Source of the DNA: Mycolicibacterium sp. P1-18
Lineage (GTDB): Bacteria; Actinomycetota; Actinomycetes; Mycobacteriales; Mycobacteriaceae
NCBI RefSeq assembly: GCF_008329535.1
Contig: NZ_NPKR01000002.1
Location: forward strand, 372,001-436,000
Reading direction: 5' to 3'
Length of the DNA: 64,000 nt
The notes beneath the pieces are model-generated. The model had not been told where the DNA came from. It ran no database searches and saw nothing but the letters and a program-made list of their open reading frames with translations. This document shows positions 24,108 to 32,361 of the stretch, piece after piece (the stretch's first letter is position 1; every line of letters starts with the position of its first letter). Both the position numbers and the translations under genes were made by a program.

Positions 24108-25210
24108 GTGACACACCACCGGTGGGCGTCGCCGCGCACGGTCATGCCGTGTCCCGGCTGGGTGGTGTCGGGGTGCAGGGCGCCGTCGCGGACGTCGGGA
24201 ACCCCGTCGACGAGGAGTGGTTCCAGCCGGGCGTGGTCGGCGAACCACTCGACGTGGCGCAGGTTGGGCACCGCGGCGGCGACGTAGGCGTGCAGAGATG
24301 GTGCGCAGTGGGCGGAGACGTCGCGGTGCTGTGCGTGGGCCAGGGCGGCGCCGCGCAGCCAGCCGGTGTAGCCGCCGCACCGGGTGGCGTCGAGTTGCAG
24401 GCAGTCCACGGCCGGCAGCAGCGCGCGGACGTCGTCGGTGTCGGCGGCGTACTCCCCGGCGGCCACGTCGCAGCGCAATGCGTCCCGCAGGTCGGCCAGA
24501 CCCGCGGGGTCGTCGCTGGTGACGGGTTCTTCGAACCACACCACGCCCAGGTCGTCCAAGACGGCGCCGACACGGCGGGCTTGGCCGAGGGTGTAGCCGC
24601 CGTTGGCGTCGACCATCAGGACGGTGGTGGCGCCCGCCCGGGTGCGGAGCCAGTCGATGCGGGCCAGGTCGCGGTCGATGCGACCACCCCAGGATTCCCC
24701 GATCTTGATCTTCATCGCGGTTGCGCCGACGCCTTCCCACCAGTCGATCTGCTCGGCGAGTTGGCTGTCGGACAGCGTGGTGAAGCCGCCGGACCCGTAG
24801 ATGGGCACCTCGTCGCGGCAGCGGCCCAGCAGTGTGGTGAGTGGCACGTCGAGCAGCCGCGCCTTGAGGTCCCACCACGCGATGTCCACCGCGCTGATGG
24901 CCTGGGTGACCAGGCCGCGGGTGCCCAGGTTGCGGGACGCCCGGTGCATCGCGGAGAAGCCGGCGTCGACGTCGACGGCGTCGCGGCCGACCACGACCCC
25001 GGCCAGGGTGTCGTGGATCAGGGTGGCGGCGGCCGGGCTGCTGTAGGTCCAGCCCAGCCCGGTGTGGCCGCCGGCGGTCAAGATGACGGTGACCGCGGTG
25101 GTGGCATCCCACTCCAGTGTGCCGTCGGCTTCGGGTTCCGGGGTCGGAAAGCGATATACGGCGGCGGTGACGGCGGTGATGCGCGGGGTGTCACGGTCCT
25201 CAATCATCAT
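24104..25210 (-). CDS. Enolase-superfamily enzyme (mandelate racemase/sugar-acid dehydratase type)
   Basis: A 368-residue enzyme with an N-terminal capping domain and a TIM barrel. Active-site residues: Lys167/Lys169 (KIKIG), metal ligands Asp201 (VDANGGY), Glu227 (WFEEP) and Glu253 (AGEYA), an Asp in LDATRCGG and His301 (SAHCAPSLH). This Lys/His arrangement fits the mandelate racemase or muconate-lactonising subgroups, which include gluconate and galactonate dehydratases. In this operon a sugar-acid dehydratase producing a 2-keto-3-deoxy acid is the most attractive reading, but substrate cannot be read from sequence. It overlaps both neighbours by 4 bases. Confidence 0.82.
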   Translation of the reverse strand: MMIEDRDTPRITAVTAAVYRFPTPEPEADGTLEWDATTAVTVILTAGGHTGLGWTYSSPAAATLIHDTLAGVVVGRDAVDVDAGFSAMHRASRNLGTRGLVTQAISAVDIAWWDLKARLLDVPLTTLLGRCRDEVPIYGSGGFTTLSDSQLAEQIDWWEGVGATAMKIKIGESWGGRIDRDLARIDWLRTRAGATTVLMVDANGGYTLGQARRVGAVLDDLGVVWFEEPVTSDDPAGLADLRDALRCDVAAGEYAADTDDVRALLPAVDCLQLDATRCGGYTGWLRGAALAHAQHRDVSAHCAPSLHAYVAAAVPNLRHVEWFADHARLEPLLVDGVPDVRDGALHPDTTQPGHGMTVRGDAHRWCVT

Positions 25211-26877
25211 GGCGCATACTGCCTTTCGCTCAGGCCGCGGCGGCTGCTCGCGATGAGGCGGTCCGCGGCGCGGGCGGCCAACGCCATGATGGTCAGCGCC
25301 GGGTTGGCCGCACCCTGGGTGGGCAGGGTGCTGCCGTCCACGACGTAGAGGTTGGGCACGCCGAACACCCGGTGGTCGCGGTCGACGACGCCGTCGGCGG
25401 CGCGGGCGGCCAGGCGTGCTCCGCCGACGAGGTGGGCGTAGCGGTCGATGGTCATGACGTCGGTGGCACCGGCGGCGCGCAGGATGGTCTCCATCGAGGT
25501 GGTGGCTGCCTGGGTGAGTCGTCGGTCGTTGTCACACTGGGTGTAGGAGAAGTGCGCGACCGGCAACCCGTGACGGTCCGTCTCCTCGGCCAGGGTGACC
25601 CGGTTGTTCGGCTGAGGCAGGTATTCGCACAGCGCGCCTAGGGTGGCCCAGTGCACGTAGTCGCGCATGTATTCACGCAGCGACGCACCCCAATGTCCCT
25701 GCGCGACGACGTGTTCGGCCCAGGTGATCGGCAGTGGGCTGACCGTCTGGATGGACCAGCCACGCCTGTACGACTGGGTGGGGTCGGTTTCGTAGAACTG
25801 CTCGCTGGACACTTCCGGCGGTGGGGACTTGTACATCCGGATCTCGTCGTCGAAGCGGCCGGCGGTCTGCGGGGCGCCCTGCACCATCAGGTAGCGGCCG
25901 ACCTGGTCGTGGTCGTTGCCCAGCCCGTCCGGGTAGCGCGGGGTCGCCGACAGCAGCAGCAGCCGCGGGGTTTCGATGGAGTACCCGGCGACGGCGACCG
26001 CGCGGGCCCGCTGGTAGTGCTCGCGTCCGGCGCGGCGGTACAACACGCCGGTCGCGGCACCGCTGAGGTCGTCGACGACGATGCGGGTGACCATCGCGTC
26101 GGCCCGGATCTCGGCGCCGTGCGCCAAGGCGTCGGGGACGTGGGTGATCAGGGGACTGGCCTTGGCGTTGACCTTGCAGCCCTGCAGGCAGAAGCCGCGG
26201 TAGATGCAGTGCGGTCGGTTGCCGAAGCGGCCGTTGGGGATGGCCACCGGACCGACCCGGGCGTCGACGCCCGCGGCACGGGCGCCGCGCAAGAAGATCT
26301 CCCCGTTGCCGCTGACCGGATGCGGGTGATGCGGATAGCCGTGCGGGTCACCCCACGGCCAGCGTTCGCCGGCGACGGGCAGCTCCTCTTCGAGGTGTTC
26401 GTAGTAGGGCTTGAGGTCCTGGTACTCGATGGGCCAGTCCGCGCCGACGCCGTCGCGGGTGAAGGTCGCGAAGTCCGACGGGTGCAACCTTGGGGTGTAG
26501 CCGGCGTAGTGCACCATCGAACCACCGACACCACGGCCGGAGTTGTTCGAACCCAGCGGGATCGGGTCGGCACCGCCGATCTGACGGGGTTCGGTCCAGT
26601 ACAAGGTGTGAGCGCCGCGTTCGTCGGACACCCAGTCGGTGTCGGGGTCCCAGAAGGGTCCGGCGTCCAGGCAGACCACCCGCCAGCCGGCGCGGGCCAG
26701 GCGTTGGATCAGCACGCTGCCGCCGGCTCCGGCGCCGACGACCGCCAGGTCGACCTCGTCGTCGTCGGCGTAGCGGCGCATGTCGTCGCGCAGCCGGTGG
26801 TTGGTGCGGGTGCCGTCGTTGGGCAGGAGCCACGCGGAGTCGTTGCGGGCCCGGACGTCGCGGTGCCGAATCCTCAT
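25207..26877 (-). CDS. GMC-type FAD oxidoreductase (gluconate 2-dehydrogenase large-subunit type)
   Basis: A 556-residue flavoprotein. FAD-binding motif VVGAGAGGSVLIQRLARAGW near residue 46, GRGVGGSMVHYAGYTPRL, a Cys-containing loop (CIYRGFCLQGCKVNAKAS) and the C-terminal GMC signature VDGSTLPTQGAANPALTIMALAARAADR with the active-site His region (YAHLVGGARLA). It is followed in the operon by nothing of cytochrome type, and the gene upstream is a subunit-3 homologue, so it should oxidise a sugar or sugar acid such as gluconate at C2. No Tat signal is visible. Overlaps neighbours by 4 bases at both ends. Confidence 0.86.
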   Translation of the reverse strand: MRIRHRDVRARNDSAWLLPNDGTRTNHRLRDDMRRYADDDEVDLAVVGAGAGGSVLIQRLARAGWRVVCLDAGPFWDPDTDWVSDERGAHTLYWTEPRQIGGADPIPLGSNNSGRGVGGSMVHYAGYTPRLHPSDFATFTRDGVGADWPIEYQDLKPYYEHLEEELPVAGERWPWGDPHGYPHHPHPVSGNGEIFLRGARAAGVDARVGPVAIPNGRFGNRPHCIYRGFCLQGCKVNAKASPLITHVPDALAHGAEIRADAMVTRIVVDDLSGAATGVLYRRAGREHYQRARAVAVAGYSIETPRLLLLSATPRYPDGLGNDHDQVGRYLMVQGAPQTAGRFDDEIRMYKSPPPEVSSEQFYETDPTQSYRRGWSIQTVSPLPITWAEHVVAQGHWGASLREYMRDYVHWATLGALCEYLPQPNNRVTLAEETDRHGLPVAHFSYTQCDNDRRLTQAATTSMETILRAAGATDVMTIDRYAHLVGGARLAARAADGVVDRDHRVFGVPNLYVVDGSTLPTQGAANPALTIMALAARAADRLIASSRRGLSERQYAP

Positions 26878-27575
26878 CGCGTTTCCTCCTCAGAGCGCTG
26901 CCAGCTCTCGTCGGCGCGGACGGGGTCGACGTCGGCGTCCCGGGTGGCGCGGTCGGGCGCCTCCCAATGCTCGCGGGCGTTGACGCCGGGGTTGAGGTAC
27001 CCCCGCGGATAGGCCGGCCCGGGGAACCCGATTTCGTTCCACGCCCACGGATGGGAGTAGAACGCGGTGCACGCGTAGCGGGTCCACAGACTCCACACGT
27101 GCGCCGCCGACCACCGCTGCCAGGTGGCGCTGCGACCGGCGAGGTCGGCAACGGTGCGGACCATCTCCCTCTGATCGGCGGTCGACAGGTCGGAGAACCC
27201 GCGGGCACCCGGGTGGCGCTGGGCGGCGTCGGTGTCGAGCATCGCCAAGGTGGTGCGCCACGCCTCGGTGTCGGGCGGAAGGTCGTCGTAGTGCCAGCCG
27301 TCGGTCTCCCCGGCCGCCAGCCGTGCGTCGACGAGCTCCAGGGCCGGGACGCGTGGCTCGGTGTCCTGTGCCAGCAGAATGTCGAACAGCGGTGTGGCGA
27401 CGGCGATCTCGCCGGCGCTGAAGAACGACCATCCGGCCGGTGGGCGCAGACGCCCCAGGACCACCCCGGCGGTGACGTCGTCCCACACCGCGACCTGATC
27501 GAGAACGTCGAATCCGGGGTAGCGGCCCCGGTGCTGCGGAGTCACGGCGTGCTGGCCGTGGGCGCGGTACGGCAT
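26874..27575 (-). CDS. Gluconate 2-dehydrogenase subunit 3 family protein
   Basis: A 233-residue helical protein (FFSAGEIAVATPLFDILLAQD..., LVDARLAAGETDGWHYDDLPPD, WRTTLAMLDTDA, FSDLSTADQREMVRTVADL, AFYSHPWAWNEIGFPGPAYPRGY), matching the small subunit that accompanies GMC dehydrogenases. Unlike most family members it has no Tat leader. Its ATG shares one base with the preceding stop (TGATG) and its stop overlaps the GMC start (ATGA). It presumably stabilises the flavoprotein. Confidence 0.84.
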   Translation of the reverse strand: MPYRAHGQHAVTPQHRGRYPGFDVLDQVAVWDDVTAGVVLGRLRPPAGWSFFSAGEIAVATPLFDILLAQDTEPRVPALELVDARLAAGETDGWHYDDLPPDTEAWRTTLAMLDTDAAQRHPGARGFSDLSTADQREMVRTVADLAGRSATWQRWSAAHVWSLWTRYACTAFYSHPWAWNEIGFPGPAYPRGYLNPGVNAREHWEAPDRATRDADVDPVRADESWQRSEEETR

Positions 27576-28024
27576 CAGCGTTCACCACGCCGGGCGTCGC
27601 CCTCGCGCCGCAGCACCGCGGCCAGCAGTCCCATGCCGCCGACCAACGACGCCAGCAGCGGCGCGAACACCGGCGGCCCGGACTCCAGGTTGTAGCGGGT
27701 GATGCCGCCGGGGCGCTGCGCGACGCCCCGCAGGTGCAGGTAGGTGCCCTGCACGCCGTTGGCGACGATGACCGCCGACGCCAGCGGCAGTACGGTGTGC
27801 GCGGCGCGGCGGGAGAACACCGCCGCGATACCGGCCGGGACGGCAGCGGGGACGATGGCGATGGGCCACCACATCATCTTGTTGCCGAAGCTGGCTCCGT
27901 CGTGGGACATGAAGATCTCGGCGGTGGTGATGACGGCGCCGGCGGCGGTCAACGCCGACAGGCTGCGCTCGAATCGGCCGGTGCGTACGTCGCGCACGGC
28001 CTCAGCGGCCAGGGTGGAGGTCAC
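27575..28024 (-). CDS. Membrane protein in the oxidoreductase operon (149 aa)
   Basis: Starts at a GTG overlapping the TPP-enzyme stop (GTGA). Four hydrophobic helices: ALTAAGAVITTAEIFMSH, WWPIAIVPAAVPAGIAAVF, TVLPLASAVIVANGVQGTYLHL and APLLASLVGGMGLLAAVL. No CxxCH, so it is not the cytochrome subunit usual in gluconate dehydrogenases. It occupies that subunit's place in the gene order and may be the membrane anchor or quinone site; this is inference. Family not recognised. Confidence 0.6.
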   Translation of the reverse strand: MTSTLAAEAVRDVRTGRFERSLSALTAAGAVITTAEIFMSHDGASFGNKMMWWPIAIVPAAVPAGIAAVFSRRAAHTVLPLASAVIVANGVQGTYLHLRGVAQRPGGITRYNLESGPPVFAPLLASLVGGMGLLAAVLRREGDARRGER

Positions 28025-29817
28025 TGTTCCTCCTTGGTGGAGTGCACGTACTGCTGCACCTTCTGTTTGACGCCCTGGGTGATAAAGCCCCAGGAGTCCT
28101 CGTCGCCCTTGAGTACCGAGGTGGCGGTCGCCTTGGCTTGGGCGAAGGTGGCGCGCGGCGGGATGGGCGGAATGTCGGGGTCGCAGCGGATGTCGAGCAC
28201 GGTGGGACGGTCGGCGGCCAAGGCAGCGCCCCAGGCCGGTCCGATGTCCTCGGCGTCGTCGACGGGTACCCCGGACAAGCCCAGCGAGCGGGCGAATGCG
28301 GCGAAGTCGACGTCGGGCAGGGTTTGGGACTCTGCGAACTTCGGTGCGCCCTCCATGGCGCGCATCTCCCAGGTCACCTGGTTGAGGTCGTTGTTGTGCA
28401 AGATCGCCACGATGAGGCGTGGGTCGGTCCATTGCCGCCAGTAGTGCGCGACGGTGATCAGTTCGGCCATGCCGTTCATCTGCATTGCCCCGTCACCGAC
28501 GAGGGCGATGGTCGGCCGGTCCGGGTGCGCCCACTTGGCGCCGATGACATAGGGCACGCCCGGGCCCATGGTGGCCAGCGTGCCCGACAACGACCCGCGT
28601 ACGTCACCGCGGAACTTCAGTTGGCGGGCGTACCAGTTGGCGGCGCTACCTGAATCCGACGCCACGATCGCGTTGTCGGGCAACCGTTTCGACAGTTCGT
28701 GGAAGATGCGCATCGGGTTGATCGGGTCCGCATCGGTCATGGCGCGGCGTTGCACCGTGGTCCACCACCGGGCGACGTCGGCTTCGATGTCGTGGCGCCA
28801 GCCGCGGTCGGACTTGTGCTCGAGCAGTGGGATCAGCGCTCGCAGGGTGTCCTTGGCGTCGCCCACAAGGTTCAGTTCATAGGGGTAGCGCATGCCGATC
28901 CACTTGCCGGAGCGATCGATCTGCACGGCGCGGGCCTGGTCGAGCTTGGGCAGGAACTGGGTGTAGGGGAAGTTGGAGCCGACGGTGAGCAGGGTGTCGC
29001 AGCCCATCATTAGGTTGTAGGACGGGATCGTGCCCAGCAGGCCGATCGACCCGGTGACCCACGGCAGGTCATCGGAGAGCACGTCCTTGCCCAGCAGTGC
29101 CTTGGCCACGCCGGCGCCGAGCAGGTTGGCGACCTCGGTGAGTTCGGCGACGCACCCGCGGGCGCCCTGTCCGACCAGCATCGCCACCCGCGCGCCGGCG
29201 TTAAGCAGATCGGCCGCCGCGCGGATCGCCCCGCGATCGGCGGTCATCGCGGAGTTCGACATGCCGACGCTGGAGGGGACCTGCTTGAACGCGTGTTCGG
29301 GCGGTTCGTAGGCCAGGTCGAAGACGTCGGACGGGATGATCAAGCACGTCGGGGCGGACTCGCTGATCGCGGTGCGGATCGCCCGGTCGATCAGATTGGG
29401 CAATTGTCGAGGCACCGTGCACATCTGCACGTAGTCGCTGCAGACGTCCTTGAACAAGGTCAGAAGATCGATCTCCTGCTGGTAGGAGCCACCCATCGCG
29501 CTGCGCTCGGTCTGCCCGACGATCGCCACCACCGGCACGTGGTCGAGTTTGGCGTCGTAGAGACCGTTCAGCAGATGCACCGCCCCCGGACCGCTGGTCG
29601 CCGCGCACACCGCGACTTGACCGGAGAACTTGGCGAAGCCGACCGCCTCGAACGCGGCCATCTCCTCGTGACGGGCCTGCACGAACTGCGGATCATTGTC
29701 CGCCCGTCCCCACGCCGCCAGCAGCCCGTTGATGCCGTCGCCGGGAAATCCGAAGACCTGCTTGATATTCCACACGCGCAGCCGCGCCAGCAGCACGTCG
29801 GCAACGGTGTCCTTCAT
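28021..29817 (-). CDS. TPP-dependent pyruvate oxidase/dehydrogenase (PoxB-like)
   Basis: A 598-residue enzyme with the three TPP-enzyme domains: pyrimidine-binding (catalytic Glu in QARHEEMAAFEA), central FAD/nucleotide domain (about 190-335, ARVAMLVGQGARG) and PP-binding domain with ALVGDGAMQM...HNNDLNQV, the GDG-N metal site. The sequence resembles pyruvate:quinone oxidoreductase, giving acetate, CO2 and reduced quinone; the C-terminal tail (GVKQKVQQYVHSTKEEQ) is amphipathic as in membrane-recruited PoxB. First gene of the nine-gene minus-strand operon, 41 bases from the MarR operator cluster at 29859-29887, so it is probably controlled by the divergent MarR. Confidence 0.87.
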   Translation of the reverse strand: MKDTVADVLLARLRVWNIKQVFGFPGDGINGLLAAWGRADNDPQFVQARHEEMAAFEAVGFAKFSGQVAVCAATSGPGAVHLLNGLYDAKLDHVPVVAIVGQTERSAMGGSYQQEIDLLTLFKDVCSDYVQMCTVPRQLPNLIDRAIRTAISESAPTCLIIPSDVFDLAYEPPEHAFKQVPSSVGMSNSAMTADRGAIRAAADLLNAGARVAMLVGQGARGCVAELTEVANLLGAGVAKALLGKDVLSDDLPWVTGSIGLLGTIPSYNLMMGCDTLLTVGSNFPYTQFLPKLDQARAVQIDRSGKWIGMRYPYELNLVGDAKDTLRALIPLLEHKSDRGWRHDIEADVARWWTTVQRRAMTDADPINPMRIFHELSKRLPDNAIVASDSGSAANWYARQLKFRGDVRGSLSGTLATMGPGVPYVIGAKWAHPDRPTIALVGDGAMQMNGMAELITVAHYWRQWTDPRLIVAILHNNDLNQVTWEMRAMEGAPKFAESQTLPDVDFAAFARSLGLSGVPVDDAEDIGPAWGAALAADRPTVLDIRCDPDIPPIPPRATFAQAKATATSVLKGDEDSWGFITQGVKQKVQQYVHSTKEEQ

Positions 29818-29858
29818 CGAATCCTCCTTCGTCGATGCCGTACTTACTCTTGTCTACG

Positions 29859-29887
29859 CGCAATAGTTGCGATGCGCAAGACTTGCG
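29859..29887. promoter_or_regulatory. Three overlapping perfect palindromes, MarR operator 2
   Basis: CGCAA-TAG-TTGCG (29859-29871), TTGCG-ATG-CGCAA (29867-29879) and CGCAAG-A-CTTGCG (29875-29887) interlock by sharing half-sites at about 8-base steps. They lie between the divergent pyruvate oxidase and marR genes and use the same TTGC/GCAA half-sites as 18796-18817. They would suit cooperative binding of several MarR dimers. Confidence 0.65.
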
Positions 29888-29917
29888 AGTAGCAATGGAA
29901 AGGTGGACACTCCGTCG

Positions 29918-30418
29918 ATGACCCGAGAACACTCCCCGCCGCGTCAGCGGGCCCGCGTCGACGACACGGAAGCCGACGCGGTGCTGGCCGCCTGCCGCGT
30001 CCTGGTTGCGCTGAGTGCCCAATCGATCGCCGCGGTGGAGGACGTCGCCGACGTCGCGCAAGTCCGCGCTCTGGTCGTGATCTCCAGCCGCGGATCGGTG
30101 TCGCTACGCGAACTCGCCGACGCGGCCAACCTGCACCTCACCCGGGCCAGCCGACTCTGTGACCGGATGGTGGCCGCAGGCCTCGTCGACCGTGCCGAGG
30201 ATCCCGCCAACCGCCGCCAGGTCACGCTGACGCTGACCACCGACGGTCACCGCGTCGTGCATGACGTCATGACCCACCGGCGGGCGGCGATCATTCCCAT
30301 CCTCGCCCGCCTGGAACCGCGGCGACGCGCCGACCTCGTCGCCGTCCTGCAGGACTTCGCCGCCGCCGGCGGCGAACCCACCGAACCCGATTTGTGGGCC
30401 ATGGGCTGGACGACCTGA
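29918..30418 (+). CDS. MarR-family transcriptional regulator (copy 2)
   Basis: A 166-residue winged-helix regulator (VSLRELADAANLHLTRASRLCDRMVAAGLVDRAEDPANRRQVTLTLTTDGH), paralogous to the regulator at 18292. The ATG at 29918 gives an N-terminus similar in length to copy 1; a GTG at 29903 is an alternative. It is divergent from the sugar-oxidation operon, with three overlapping palindromes between them. Together the two copies mark the ends of the 18.3-30.4 kb module. Confidence 0.9.
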   Translation: MTREHSPPRQRARVDDTEADAVLAACRVLVALSAQSIAAVEDVADVAQVRALVVISSRGSVSLRELADAANLHLTRASRLCDRMVAAGLVDRAEDPANRRQVTLTLTTDGHRVVHDVMTHRRAAIIPILARLEPRRRADLVAVLQDFAAAGGEPTEPDLWAMGWTT

Positions 30419-30644
30419 GCCAAGTCCCGCACGACATGAAGGAGAACACCGCAACGCGCCACACGAACTTGACGAGCTGTAGTGGCGACGTCGGCACCGT
30501 GACTCATCATGGCCGAGGCAACGTCGACACGAGCCAAGCAGCGGCCCGCGATATGTGTCGAGAACCGCTGTTGCCCAACGATCATCCGCCCAGTCAACGA
30601 CGAGACGTGGAAGCCGCCCCGCACCGTCGAGGAAAGGACCGAAC

Positions 30645-31640
30645 ATGAACGCCACACCATCCAGCGCGCCAAACACCCCGACCTCGGCACCGCCGCACGC
30701 GCGGTCCGCGTGGCTGTCCAAGTCCGCGTCGCAGACGCGAGGGTCGGACAAGAAAGAAGTCCAGTTCCACTACGACATCAGCAATGAGTTCTTCAAGCTG
30801 TGGCAGGACCCCAATCAGGTCTACAGCTGCGCGTACTTCGAGAAGGACGACTACAACCTCGAGCAGGCGCAGCTGGCGAAGATCGACCTGTCGCTCGGCA
30901 AGCTCGGCCTCGAGCCCGGCATGACGTTGCTCGACATCGGCTGCGGCTGGGGCGCCACGATCAACCGCGCGGTCGAGAAGTACGACGTGAACGTCATCGG
31001 CCTGACGCTCTCGGAGAACCAGAAGCAGCACATCGAGAACCACTGGCTCGCCAACTACAAGGGCGATCGCACCATGGAGGTTCGCCTGCAGCCGTGGGAG
31101 GACTTCAGCGGCAAGGTCGACCGCATCGTCTCGATCGGCGCCTTCGAGCACTTCGGCTTCAACAAGTACGACGACTACTTCAAGAACACCTACGACTGGC
31201 TGCCCGACGACGGCGTGCAGATGCTGCACACGATCATCATCCCCGAGGATGAGGAGATCAAGGCCAAGGGCCTGCCGCTGACGATGTCGCGGGTGCGGTT
31301 CATCAAGTTCATCATGGATTACATCTATCCCGGCGGTCGTCTGCCGCTGGCGTCGATGGTCAAGGAGCACGCGGTCAAGGCCGGTTACACGGTCACTCAG
31401 GAACAGCACCTGCAGCCGCACTACGTGAAGACGCTCGACACCTGGGCGAACAATCTCAAGGCCAAGAAGGACGAAGCCATCGAGATCGCAGGCGAGGAGA
31501 TCTACGAGCGGTTCGTCAAGTACCTCGAGGGCTGCGCGGACCTGTTCCGTGAGGGCTACACCGACGTATGCCAATTCACCCTGGAGAAGCAGCCGGCACG
31601 ACACTCTTGGGAAAGCAGAGGAAGATTGGTAATGAGATGA
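30645..31640 (+). CDS. Cyclopropane-fatty-acid/mycolic acid methyltransferase
   Basis: A 331-residue SAM-dependent methyltransferase of the CmaA/MmaA/CfaS family. The N-terminal helix motif VQFHYDISNEFFKLWQD is followed by SAM-binding motif TLLDIGCGWGATINRAVEKYDVNVIGLTLS and SIGAFEHFGFNKYDDYF. An N-terminal extension (about 38 residues, Ser/Pro/Thr-rich) and a short extra C-terminus (ARHSWESRGRLVMR) are added to the core. It modifies double bonds of acyl or mycolic chains. GGAAAGGA precedes ATG 30645. The core uses AAG-Lys and GAC-Asp codons heavily, unlike its neighbours, hinting at a different source. Its stop overlaps the next start. Confidence 0.87.
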   Translation: MNATPSSAPNTPTSAPPHARSAWLSKSASQTRGSDKKEVQFHYDISNEFFKLWQDPNQVYSCAYFEKDDYNLEQAQLAKIDLSLGKLGLEPGMTLLDIGCGWGATINRAVEKYDVNVIGLTLSENQKQHIENHWLANYKGDRTMEVRLQPWEDFSGKVDRIVSIGAFEHFGFNKYDDYFKNTYDWLPDDGVQMLHTIIIPEDEEIKAKGLPLTMSRVRFIKFIMDYIYPGGRLPLASMVKEHAVKAGYTVTQEQHLQPHYVKTLDTWANNLKAKKDEAIEIAGEEIYERFVKYLEGCADLFREGYTDVCQFTLEKQPARHSWESRGRLVMR

Positions 31641-31972
31641 ACCTCAGCGGCACCACCACGACAACAGCAGGTCGGCGACGGCCGGCGCTGGACGGCAGAC
31701 GCGCCCTCGATTTGGCCGAGGGAATCCTGGTCGCGGTCCGGCGCTGCGAACCCGATACCGCCTTCGGCGAACTGGTCGACGTGGCGAAGGGCAACGGTCT
31801 GTCGTTGTTCGCCGTCGCGTCGGCGCTCGTCGCCCTCGCTTCGTGCACCACCGCAGCCACCTTCAACGCCGAGGCCGCACTCGTCGCCGATCGGCACTGG
31901 GGTGAACTACTCGGTATCCCAGCGCTACACCTGACCGCTCTTGCGCAGTCGCAAGATGAGGCGACGACGTAG
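31637..31972 (+). CDS. Short ANTAR-like protein
   Basis: A 111-residue product whose ATG overlaps the methyltransferase stop (ATGA). Residues 16-70 (PALDGRRALDLAEGILVAVRRCEPDTAFGELVDVAKGNGLSLFAVASALVALAS) follow the three-helix ANTAR pattern (A..IL, deAf..L, L..vA..lv) without a sensor domain. A single-domain antiterminator is possible, or a diverged remnant. The short hydrophobic tail (AATFNAEAALVADRHWGELLG) resembles nothing I know. Confidence 0.6.
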   Translation: MNLSGTTTTTAGRRRPALDGRRALDLAEGILVAVRRCEPDTAFGELVDVAKGNGLSLFAVASALVALASCTTAATFNAEAALVADRHWGELLGIPALHLTALAQSQDEATT

Positions 31973-32361
31973 CCGCCGATCGCCACCGCGCTACTCCTGA
32001 CCCGGCGCAGACTTCCTCACGGTCTCACCGCGACGTTCTTCATTTCCCCCAGCGCCCTCGTGCCGGCTTAAGGATGGCCCTGACGCGACGACGGAAAACA
32101 CAACGCGGGAAGCGCCGACGCCACACGGGCCGCAGGAGACGACTACCGCGGGGAACGACAGAAGTCGCAACCTTCTGGAGTGTTGCAGCGTTCGGACGTG
32201 TGGACGCCGCCGGTCGATGAATACGGAAGTCGCCAAAAGCCGACCGACCGTTCACGCGGTACGAGATGAGGTCGATTACCTTCGGATCTTTCCCGTCGAC
32301 CTGATGACGTTGTCGTGCGCCCCGGAGGCTCCTCGTCGCCGTGCCTCAGCTCACAGCTCCT
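31973..32361. other. Intergenic stretch near the right end of the element
   Basis: No convincing gene or RNA. It has mixed composition and no detected repeat. It separates the ANTAR-like gene from the decayed TetR gene. Confidence 0.4.

Noticed and set aside
24108..25112. 552-codon minus-strand frame covering the DUF4383-like gene and beyond
   Set aside because: Only its last 217 codons are a gene; the upstream part overlaps the enolase-family gene in another phase. The GTG overlapping the enolase stop is the natural start.
31940..31955. CTTGCG-CAGT-CGCAAG palindrome resembling the MarR half-sites
   Set aside because: It sits inside the end of the ANTAR-like coding region, not in a promoter; left out as an operator.
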